A program made the translations under genes and the position numbers. The notes under the pieces are model-generated. The model saw only the letters and a program-made list of their open reading frames with translations. It searched no databases and was not told the origin of the DNA. This document shows positions 39,501 to 51,500 of a DNA stretch of 64,000 nt, in pieces (within the stretch, counting starts at the first letter, position 1; each line of letters starts with the position of its first letter). The DNA comes from Castor canadensis (lineage: Eukaryota > Chordata > Mammalia > Rodentia > Castoridae). The stretch spans positions 93,799,042 through 93,863,041 of the forward strand of contig NC_133392.1 in the NCBI RefSeq assembly GCF_047511655.1, read 5' to 3'.

Positions 39501-42500
39501 CCAAACACACACAAAGAAAGTATAAACACATTGTGGACAACTAACTCACAGGAAAGAAAACTAAAATAGGCAAATAAATGCATTTAAAAAGAATCAAAAG
39601 CAATAAGTAATCAGGGGAACTGCAAATTAAAACAGTAATGGAATCAACAACTAATTAGATTAACAAAATTTATGTCAACAATGAAGTGTTAGCAAAGACA
39701 GCGATGGTATTACTACTAATGCCAGTGAGAAGGCAACTGTTAAAACAAGGTTAAGAACAATTTGGCATTGTTCACCGTTGACGATGGGCATGCTGCAGCA
39801 CTCAGAGCTTCTATTTCAGGACATATATGCATGGCTACATTTCAAGGCAGTTTCCCTTACGTATGCAAAAAAGTAAAAGCTACTAAAATGTTTATCAGAA
39901 TAGTTAAGTAAGTGCCTTCTTAGATCAAATGAATGAATGAATGAATGAGAGATGTACAAGTCAGTATTTATTTAAACGTGAACAACATAAAAGTGTGAGG
40001 AAAATTATTCAATTATTCACAGAGTGTGAAATCATTAATGTTAAAAATGTCAAAATTAAACACCCTGTAGAAAAAAGAAATCTTCAAAATTTTATTCCTG
40101 TTCCAAGGCAGGAGGAACTCCTGAGTCCAGGAGGTCGAGGCCAGCCTGCGTAACTTGGTGAGAACCTCATCTCCAAAGTATACATAAAAATAAAAACAAA
40201 AACTTTTAAAATGCTAAAAAAAAAAAAAGATATGAACTACCCCCTTCTTGATCTGATCAGCATAGAGCACGTGCATGATCACGTTTACTACCTTATCTGT
40301 GATCAGTTCTGTTTTTTTTTTAAATTTAAGTGTACATGGGAAAATACCACCATGTGGCTCGGCTGGGTGGCTGGTCGCAGATGTCTGTGCTCTCTCTATG
40401 CTCTCTCTATGCCTGAAGTGATGTATGACTGAACCAAAGAGTTCTGGAACTGAATATACTTGGCTCGGAGGAGGGCTATCTACAGCCTCACTTACAGCCA
40501 TTCTGTAGAAAGAATTTAAATATTTTTATCTGTCCTTTTTTTCCAAATTCATCAGAATACTGGCTGCAGTGAGATGAAAGGAGAGGATCTGTACAAAAGA
40601 GGCTCTAAGAAAACTCTAACCTCAGCCAGGAGACCTGAATGTTCTAGGGAGGAGCTTCTCTGTCAGCCTAGGTCCCAGGGAAAAAACAATACGGTGAGGA
40701 AGTGAGGATGACAGGAGGCAGAGCTAAGTCCAGTCACAATGGTTATATAGGAGAAGAAACAGTATACATTTGTTGTGAACTGCTGTTTTCTTTGTTTTAA
40801 ACTGCAATATAACTATGTCTAAAGTGACAGATGGCATTATGCTGGGTACTAAGACTATTTGGAAAATACATGAAAGGAAATTTTATAACTGATGGATTAG
40901 CTTATAGCACACATCTAAAACATCTAATTAATTTTAACGTCCCAAGGAAAGACAACCAAACATTAAGTGCCTTGTAATACGACCTCTGTACCTAATTATT
41001 AATATTATTAAATAGGTTCAACGATGTACTAGGGATAAAATAAGCAAAATCCAGAATGTGGGAAATTCTACAAGACAAATCACCTGTTTTCTTCAATAAA
41101 ATTATTTGTTTGTTTGCTGGTGCTGGGGTTTGAACTCATGGCTCCATGTTTGGTAGGCAGGTGCTCTACCACTTGTGCCACTTCCCCATCCATTTTTGTT
41201 GTGGTTATTTTAGATGAGGTTTTGGTTGTTGTCAAGGCCAGCCTGGACTTCCATCCTCCTATTTTGGGCTTCCCTTCATATGCCAGGTGCACAACCATGT
41301 CCATCTTTTTTCCATTGAGATTGAGGTCTAAAATACTTTTTTGCTTGGGTGGGCTTGGAGCCCCAATTCTCCCAAATTCAGCTTCCTAATTAGCTAGGAT
41401 TAAAGGTGTGAGACACCAGTGAGCAGCTAGGTAATTTTTTTTTTTTTAAGGGTGCAGCCTTTCAGTTAAAAGAAGCTCAACCAACATATCAAATACATAT
41501 ATTGTGTGAACTTAATCTGTAGCATTGTTCAAACAAAACCAACTATTAACATATTTACAAAAATCAAAAGTATACATATTTTTGTTATTTTCTGACCTTA
41601 TTTTTGTTAATTTTTAAATGGTATTGTGTTTTGTAAAGGAGTTTGAATACATATGAAGTTTTTCACAACAGTAGTGATAGGATTCTATGATTTGCTATAA
41701 AATAATAAAGTGGTGAGAAGCTAGATGTTGAAACAAGACAATGGAAATTTTTATAAATCAAAATTGTAAACTTCTCAAGATAATGAGAGAATAAAAGGAA
41801 GAGTCATACACCAAGGGATAACATTCAGAATACATATTTCAGACCAAAGATATTATACTAAGTATCCTTGTAATGTTAACAAGAAGATAAACAACGCAAT
41901 GAGATAATGAGCAAAAGAAATGAACAGACATGTCATAAGAAGACATGTGAATAGTCAATAAACACATGAAAAGAAGTTATCAGTAAAATGTTACTTAGCA
42001 ATCACAGAAATACAAAATAAATCCACAATGAGATGTGACTATGAACTACCAAAAAAGGCTAAAAATAAAAAGACTGCTAATACTGGAGAGGATGTGGAGT
42101 TAAGTGGAGCTCATATATTGCTGTTGGAGATCACTGAGGAAAAGAGCAGCCAGAAAGTGGAAATAAACCAAAGTTTAAAGAAGGAGCTGATATACAAAGG
42201 ATATTGTGTCCTTACAATGGAATTATACTTAGTAATTACAAGGACTGAACTACTGACACTCCCATCTATATGGGTACATCTCAAAAATATTATCCTGCAT
42301 AAAAGAAGCAAGACCAAAAAGAGTAGTACATACTGTATGATTCCATTCAAATAAAGGTCTAGAAAAATTATGACAGTGATGAAAAGCAGATCAGTGGTTG
42401 GTTGCCTGGAGCTGAGCATAGGAGGTGACTGACTTGTGAAGGAACAAAAATGCTGACCATGCCGATGATTAATTATTTGGGTGTACACGTGTTTAAAATC

Positions 42501-45500
42501 CATCAAACTGTGTGCTTAAGACAGGTACCTTTACTTTGTATCAATTATACCTTGAAGTTGATTGTAAAATGCCACAATCAGATACCATTTTTATGGGGTC
42601 ACAAATTATTACAAAGGTAAATCATGCTATGGAGTTAGACTGAGGATTTAAGGAGATATTAGTAAGAAAGAAAACAAAAAAGTGTTTCAATCATTTTAGA
42701 TCTTGTAGCCATGCCTTAAGTTTAGATAAGAGCTTTAAGAAAACGAGATCATAGAGGACTATTAGGTTATGTTAGCCCTTATGTCCGAAAAGACAAAACT
42801 TTAAGTCCTAAGAAAAATTGAATTTTTCATAGTAAATAATGAATTCTTTTCTCAAAATTGTTTATACTTTCAAAGTCAAATAGGATGAACTATTTACTTT
42901 ATGTTTTTATTTTTAATAACCTTTGGAAGACTTAAAAAACAAATTGAGGTTATAATACACTACATCAAATAATTCTTTCATGACTTGTTCTTTGGGATGG
43001 GTATAATCAAGGGTATACCCCTCTGTCCTTAAGAGTTATGTCACTGAAAACAAGTGAGAAATACTGTTCAATGTGTAACTTAACAATTTTATTAGATCAG
43101 GAATTAAATTGACCTCAAAAATAGAAGCTTTAGACAAAGAGGAGGAATTTTATTTTTTTTTGTATTACGACTAAAGCTACATCAAAATGTTCTTTTCCTC
43201 ATGAACAAGTATCCCAGATCATGGTAATCTGCATTATTTTGACTTTATCTACACTGAAGTTACTGGGTGATTATTTCCATACCATAGGATAAATTATTTT
43301 AACATTTCATTTCTTTCAAAAATTTAGTTATGGCAAACTTAAGGTTTAAAATTTAAATTCAGGAGTCATAATTTGATTTCTATGCATTGTCTACATACCC
43401 TTCTCTTTTTTAAAAAAACACAAATTCACATGACACTGGCAGGCATTATTAGGCAATAAGATATAGCAGTCCAGATGCGAGGCTTCATTCGGTATCTTCT
43501 GCCCTCATGAAGTGAGCACAATTTTTGGTGGAAAAGTAGTCTGTATCCATTTTGGGTTTTTTGTTTGTTTGTTTTATTAACTTAATGCTTGGGAAAGTTT
43601 TTACTTCCCTAAGGATGTAGCAAACTTCATGCAAGTCCAACCTTATCAAATAATCAATAATAAAAAAATTGGTCAAACCTAAATTAGAGAACACTTACTT
43701 AACTTCTTTCAAATATTTTCAAAATGATTTTCTATCTCTCTGTAGTGGCAGTATTTCCATTCTAATTATGCCTCAAAACTATTTGTAGCAATTTTTCACT
43801 TCGTGAAACACGGGTAGTCTACAGTATGGGAGATGTAATTCACTGAACATATTTTTACCTGGTAGTTGTGCTGAAATTTTCACTTTGTGCTGAACATTTC
43901 ACTCAAGTTTGTTAACTAAAATATTTAACCAGGAGAACACCTACCATAAAGTAATTTGAATTCACTAGGAACAAATTATATAAAATGGAAACGCATTCGC
44001 CAGTTTCATAGCAAGCACTTTCATTACTTAAGCGATCCATACTCTTGTCATTTAAGTGTTTTTACACTTTTTTCTTTAATGATTTTTCAATTGGAAACAC
44101 ACACATACCCATAAAAAAAACTTTAAAAAGATATAGGGTGAATTTGGGTTTTGTATAATTTTATTAAGTTATAATCAATAATTTCTTTTGCAATTTAACA
44201 AAGGAGAAGTTTGGCATAGGGAAATAGATTTAGAATGGAAATGTCATTCTCTTAAGCATCTGTTTTCTAAATCAAAATTAAAGATAACAATAGATTCACT
44301 TACCAATATTTTCTGTGGGCATGGAGACCCTGGTTGGTTCTAAGAGATTGTCAGCTAAGACAAAAGCTCCTTCTTCCAATGTATCAAGTAACATTGTTGC
44401 TGTATGAGATTGCTCAGAAGAATTCATGTGTTTCCAGGATTCCAAAGCTTCAGGTCTCAGCAGGTTGTCCACTGTGTCAACAATTGCCTGCATCCATTAG
44501 AAAACTATCATTAGTTCTGACTGTTTCTAGAACCGAGGTGATTTTCAATCAGTGACTAGTGACAACTAGTCATGATATTTATCTGTCGTGATGATTTCGT
44601 CTTATTTCAAGACAGAATATACCTGGACAACATGCCAGTCTACTTCAAAATAGGAGTAACTAAAGATTAGCAGACTGCTATTTAATTATAGGGTGTATAT
44701 ACAGAAACATGGCTTGTTTTCATTTATCTAAACGTATCTCAGTTGTTGAAGGGCAAATGCAATAGTCAGCAGCAGCAGCTCTTAACCTGAGGCACAACTC
44801 TTTCATGGTCACAATGACTAAAGTCACTGAGTTTAAATCTCAAAACTGAAATGTTCTAAGGAAGAAAACACTGATATCTCTGGAGAACACTAATATTTAC
44901 ACTTGAAATTTCAGACATCACTTTTTTGAACCTGAACTAAAATAAAAACTAAAATTGTGCCTCATAGACATTGTCTACTTATAATCATTTGAAGAAAAAA
45001 ATAAAGTTTAAGGAATCTGCAAACATTTTCACCCTTCCAAATTCCTGTCCAGCTTAAAACAAACAAACAAACAAAAAAACAAAAAAACCTATTGGAGAGC
45101 ATTTTTTAATTCATAAAAAATGGTTTGCTTTTAAAGGAATCAAGAAAGCAAGCAAACTAATTAAGGGCTATACCAAAAATTTAAGGAAAACGAAAAAGCA
45201 TAAATAAAATGCTCATAAACAGCCCAAGTTGTCAATATTCATATAAGTAGGTTTAATTTATTACCACCCAAAGTAACATTAGATATAAACCAGTCAGCCA
45301 ATCAATTGAAAGTAGGCTCTTATACTGACACTTCCTATGCCTATGCCCTGAGTATATCTTGGACAGGTGGAAAGCAGAAATCACTACATTTATTTACTAT
45401 TCCATTTGCCTAGTCATAATGTGTCATTAAGCCCATATATAAATTGTTTTGATCTACTGGTAACCACTGAAGAAAACAAAGGTAACATTACATTAAGAAC

Positions 45501-48500
45501 AACAAGGAAATTTGCTACTTTGAGGTATATACTGAAATGAACAAGGGAAAAAGTTGTTTGAGACTACTGTCAGAGTAAGATTAATTAGCTTAATCCATCT
45601 TAATATCCTTGTTCTGTCTGCATTGTGAGCCACCACGACTGTCCTGGCAGGTGGAAGATACTTCCAAGTGGCGTTAAAGGCTTTTTTCCTCTCTCTAATG
45701 GGAGATAGAAGAGTCAAAATGCTCACATTGATACTGCTGCAGTCACTAACTAGAGTGGAACAGAAAATGGTCTTTGGAGGACAGATTCATTAGTCACCAA
45801 GAAATATAGACTAGAGTCTCTAATCTAAATTACAAATGAATCCTCTGTCACAAAGTAGAAACTCGCTTAATTTGCATAGTGTTAGTCAGCTTCTGATTTG
45901 TAATTTAAGGAATGTTATTGGTCTGTTTGAACAGACAAGCTCATTTGAGACATACCAAATGTGACACTGGTCAGAAATTAAGGTCACAATGAAATTTACC
46001 ATGAATACACATAACTAGCTGACAGCATGCTTTTATTGATTTGAAACACTCCTTATTTATTACCATTTGTACTTTTCTAGTGGATCAAAATGATCATTAG
46101 TTTAATCACATTCTAGAGGCAGTCTTTCCCATTCTCTTAGGCAATATACCTATCACATTTCACACATTAACTAATGCCTTAAAGGTGTTCTGAATATTTG
46201 GGTTTGAAAAATTCTATAGACTTTAGCAGTTATTTCTTTACTCCCATTAAATAAGTTCAAAGGAACTCTCAGAACATTTGCTACCTGAAAATAGATTTTC
46301 CTGCTGCCTTTCCTAAGGTCCAACAATGTCTTTTACTAACTAGTGAGGTAGAAGTCTTTTTTTTTCCTCCAGACCTTGTCAACCAAAATTAGGGAAATTA
46401 TGTACTTGAAAAAAAAATCTCTGTTTTATGAAACCACAAAAGTATTTTTACTTTATTGTCACAGTATATAAAACTGTTCTTCAAGGTTTGATTTAACTTG
46501 GTAATGATACCTAGAAAAGTAAGGCTAGAGAGAAACCATCTCTCCAAAAAGAACTTCTAAACATCAAACAAATCAACACAGAATGCAAATTGGTATTAAT
46601 AATTTGATCTGTCACAGAGAACTATTAAGGCATAATTCACTGTGAGCCTTAGCATATTTCCTATTACTTGGCTATACCAGGGAGAAACACTGGCTGGAGC
46701 ACAGAACTGTGAGCCAAGCAGTGTCTCTCTGCTCCCACTAGCTTGGTAAAAACTGACATGTAACATACACTGATATCACAGTCACATTACTTATATATCA
46801 TTTCTAGTCACCCACACCCATATCACTCTTATTCTAGAAATGACTCCTGAGATTTTCAAGATAAAGTCTGTTTTACTTAAGAGTACACCACAGAGATAAA
46901 AAAGCAGTGATTTTTTTCATGCACATACATTATGATCATGCAGTCTTTGATATGATAAACTGCCAAGAATATATCATAGCTGTTTTACTTAGATAAGTTG
47001 TTTAATCCAGAGATGACAAAGAAAACAAAGAGACTGTATGACTACTTCCAATTCAGAGCAAACGTTCATTAAAATTCTTAAACTTTTGGATGAATGGAAA
47101 AACAGCAAAATTATTAAAATAAATTATTTGCTTATTCTGAGAGTAATATACCTGTGAAAAGCCAACATTTGTACAGCTGATATTGGGCACATTATATAAT
47201 TATCAAAGACTGAAATACATTGGGTCATGCAGCAAGATGAAAAGCGTGGCAGGTAGCTGAAGAAGGGAGAAAGCAGGGTGACAGCACAGGAGAGATACCT
47301 TAAGGTAAGCCCTGCATGTCTTCTCTCGTTTTTGGAGCTTTTAAGTAAAAGAAAAGAAAATCAGAGGTTAGCTTTTATCTGTCGAAAATGAGGAAAGAAG
47401 AAATCCTCAAAAATTAAGCTGATGTTCCAGAGTTCAGTTTGTAATGTACAGTAGTGCTCTGGATTTGTGTGTGTCTACACTAACTGCCAAACCTGCTCTC
47501 TTAACAGCTTTTAGCTGTACATTGTTAAAGTATACTAACCCAGAGCATGTTAAACGAAACAAAAAAAATTATAAACATATAAATTAAAGAGAGAGACAAA
47601 ACATATACTGTGGTTTAAAAAATAGTCCATTTATTAGCCACAGATTTTAGATTCAAATGAACCTAATATAAACAGTGTGATGAGAGTAGCTATCAAATTT
47701 TTGTTGTAGTATGAAAAATTAATAGCAGATACAAAATAATCCTGAAGAGGGTAACTTGTCCTCCCAAAAGTATTTCATTGGCTAATAGTCCTGTGTCACA
47801 ATTTTGTTGCAACATTAAGAGCTGCACCTATAAGCATACAAAGTATATTAATCGTCTAACCAAAGAACACATTCTAAAGTGAAAGTACTACCCACCATCA
47901 GATGGATGAAATACACTGCCAACTAAAATCTCTGAGGTGATTAATATCATTTCCAACTTGGGGAGTGGGACAGGTGGCGGGGGGAGGGGGGATCACTCAT
48001 TTCAGAAATGTAATTCTTCCTGGAAAAATGATCCAGATTTGAAGTGTTCTTTCTAAGTGTATATCCAGGGGGCCAGAGGTTTGGCAGCCAACTGCTGGAA
48101 GACTAGAATGCTGCTATACAACAAGTGTGATTTCAAATAGCAGAAAAGCTCTTCCTACCTTGTTATAACTCCGCCCAGCAGAATCCTTTTCACTTGGTTT
48201 CAGTTCCTGCAGCTGTGCATCAAGGATGTCCACCAACTGCTCCATCAGTCTCACCGAAGAGCTTACGTCTCCTGCGAACACCGGCCCTTTGGTATGTTTA
48301 GCCAGTTCATTGGCAAGACTAGCAGCATTTTCTCCACTTCTGATCTGGAATGGTAATTTGTATTATATCAGTAAAACTTCCTATTTTGTTTATAGCTTTT
48401 ACTGCTCTTCGAGACTTCTGTTGTGGTGGGGAAAAAATTGTAAATATGCCAAAACCTGCAACTAATTGAGACCAATAACTTTCTCTTCATCTCAGAAGAT

Positions 48501-51500
48501 TAAAGGCTTTTAGATCCTCAACACACAAAAGAAATTCTTAACCAGACACTTAAAAGAAACAAAAATAAAAAAGAGAAACTTTGTAAAAAATTTCAGCAAG
48601 CTCTCTCATTTCACTGAATTGTTACTTAAAAAATCTTGTTTATTCCAATAATCGAGCATTGAAATCAGAGTCAATGCAGGTTACTATAGTGTTTCTATTT
48701 CACAAAGGTGGATGAAAAAGAAAATAGAAGGCACTGCATTAAACTGTAACACTGAAGTTACTAATGCTTTTTAAAGTCATTTTTTAAGCCATTGTATCAT
48801 AATCATGTGTGATATAAACATCTGCTTGCATTCTGTGGATTCAGTTGCAAACTTAATGATATTTGATTTATTAGACCAATGCACTATTTGTCTTATGAAC
48901 ATCAAAAGAAAAGAGAACAAACTAAACATGAATGAAATTAAGCAAGTATGAACTCATTAAAAAGCTTAACACAGAAAACAACTTACTCCAAAACATATGT
49001 AACTTTCAATAAATAGTTTACAGAGAAAACTATGCATAATTTTTTACTTTTTACTGAACAAAGAGCAATGGAGCTGGCTTTAACATACAAAACTAAATTA
49101 TTTATGTTAGAAGTTAAAGCCCTAAACCACCAATGTGTACCATATTAAAACGTTCCAACCAACCTTCTGAGCCAGCTGGTTTACCCAGTGTGAGGTACAG
49201 TTGCTAAGATCGGGGCCCTTAGGGTTCCATGTTCCAGTGGAAACCATGCAGAGATATGAGGCAGTTCCTACAACAGATGTAGAAAACAACAGTGAAATTG
49301 AAACCATTTTTCTGCAAGCATTCAGGAAATCAGCTATGATGATCCTAGTCTGTGTGTTAAATTTTGAATAAACGATAATGGAAGTAGTTGACAATAACTG
49401 ACAAAATGTAGAGTATAATGCAGATTATAAACAGTAAATATAAAGTCAGCGCAGAAATATCAGACATTTACGGCAAACCAAGTCCTTGATTTTCTTGGGA
49501 CTCATTCAAAGCGATGGTTGTAATGAGAAAGGCAGCTGTAAGGAAGCCTAGCTTGAGTCCCCAGGCAAAAATCTCAGCCTTGACCGAGGTCTTTTAAGAG
49601 AGATCAGTGATTCAACACCTAACCTGACCTGATTTTCATAGTTAAAACTCTGAGAGACGCTATGTTCCCAAAGTAACAAAAATAATAAAGTTAGCTATTT
49701 GTTAGTGATTTGTTCACTAGGCATTGGTAAAGCTTTTAGCTATTTGTAAATATCTCTTTCTTCAAATACAACCACTTCAGTGTAATTTAGACCCTACTTA
49801 CTAAACTCAAAAATGTGTGTATAGCATTTTACAGGAAATACCTCTTGTTCCTTTGGGACACGGCCGTTCAACCATCATTCCCCTTTGTGTCTGAGGCCAC
49901 TTTATCCCCCGCGCGTCTAATGCCTCGCAGAATCTCTCTGGCAGGGGAAAAATATTTGTTACAGGAGGAATTTTGGTTGTAGAAACTGCTGGAGGTGGTT
50001 TGGTTCCTTTGCTTCCTTCCTGTGATCCAGCTACGGTTGTGCTCATGGGGCCTTTCTGTGAAGTAGTGCTTGTGGTTGATACTGTGGTTTTGAACAGCTC
50101 AGCTGAAGAAGTTATGGTCACAGCTGTGGTAGGCACTATGGAAAAAAGATGACTGTATTAATCTCAAACACACACTCACACATACAGATAAGCACATATG
50201 GATGTGTGTATACGCACAAACAAAAAACCTTTACCCATCTGTGTGCCCCCATATTGACAGGCACAAGTAGAGAAGGAGGAAAGAATAAATCTCTTTGTCT
50301 GTCACAACTTACTGGTAATACTGGCTAAAAGATGATAATTCAGGCATTACTACAGCTTTTTATTGTATAACGGTCTATATTCAATTTATTTCTTAATGAA
50401 ATATTTGATGGGATCTTTTAAAGTATAATTTCTAACAGGAACTGAAAATAGATTAATGTAGGAAAATTCTATTCTTTTATAAACGCAAACTTTATAAACA
50501 AATTCAAGCTATCAATAGAAGACTGACAATTATGTGTAATTAGGATGATAAAAAGATTTAAAGTCACCTACTCTACATCTTGCAGGAAAACAAATACTGT
50601 GACATCTTTCCACCCAGCAGCCATTCTTGCTTGAGAGATTTTTGAACATGCCTGATTAGATCCAAACAGAAGATAAGCTTGGCATGCTTGTGCTGTTTTA
50701 GTAAGGAAATATCTCAGGATTTGGCATCTTTACCTTTTGAAAAGGTAGGTATGAAGAAACACCTAGTTCTGATCAGAAGTGATAATGCAATCTCTTATCA
50801 AGATAAAGGGTTAGATCAAGTCATGTGTAATTCGAAACCAACCCTCCGTATCTTAGTGACCCTTAACAGAGAAAATAAAAGGACCATGGCTACACATTTC
50901 AAAGCACATTGTTTTTCAAGAAAAGGTTACTTTTGCTTTCTAACATTACTTTTAAACATTTAAATCAATTAGGCTTTTAAAAAAAGGAACTTAACATTCT
51001 TTTCATTAATTACTATTTACTTCATTTAAACAAACAAAAAAATTTTTTAGTTAACAAAGCTCACACTAAAATTATGTTGATATTTACAATTTATTGACCC
51101 TTAAAGCCTTAAAGATATGATGCCAACAATTTAAGCTGGTATTGTACAACATATTAAAAAGTTACTTTTCAAATCACAATAAAAATAATTACTTTACTCC
51201 ATGATTCATCTACACATGAGAAACAAGCTGCAGTTTTAACACTTATGAAAAAACAAGTCCAGGGCTGTGGAGTGGCTTAAGTGGTAGAGCACCAGCCTAG
51301 CAAGCATGAAGCCCTGAGGTCAAAACACAGTACCATCAAAAAAAAAAGAACTAGCTCATGTTATTACTAATATGCTTAATATTTTAAATGTTAATAAATA
51401 TGTAAATATTTATGTTCATAAATATTTGTTTTATATAATTCTGAAACAATTGAGACTATACTATGCTTACCAGAAAAAGTATTGTGAAAGTGTTTCTTCT

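Larger units (their letters stand above)
35557..44303 (-). other. ADGRL2: Large ADGRL2 intron (8.7 kb) rich in SINEs and L1
   Basis: It carries a B1-ID SINE (36380), a B1 (36809), an antisense B1 (38258), decayed L1 sequence (about 37950-39900), an AATG run (39927), a B1 fragment (40105), an antisense composite SINE (41112) and an L1 3' piece (41850-42560). It is the most repeat-dense part of the window. No extra exon was recognised. Confidence 0.65.

Noticed and set aside
42028..42506. Open frames of 108 and 131 codons on opposite strands
   Set aside because: Both come from a decayed L1 3' fragment and do not follow an intact ORF2 frame.
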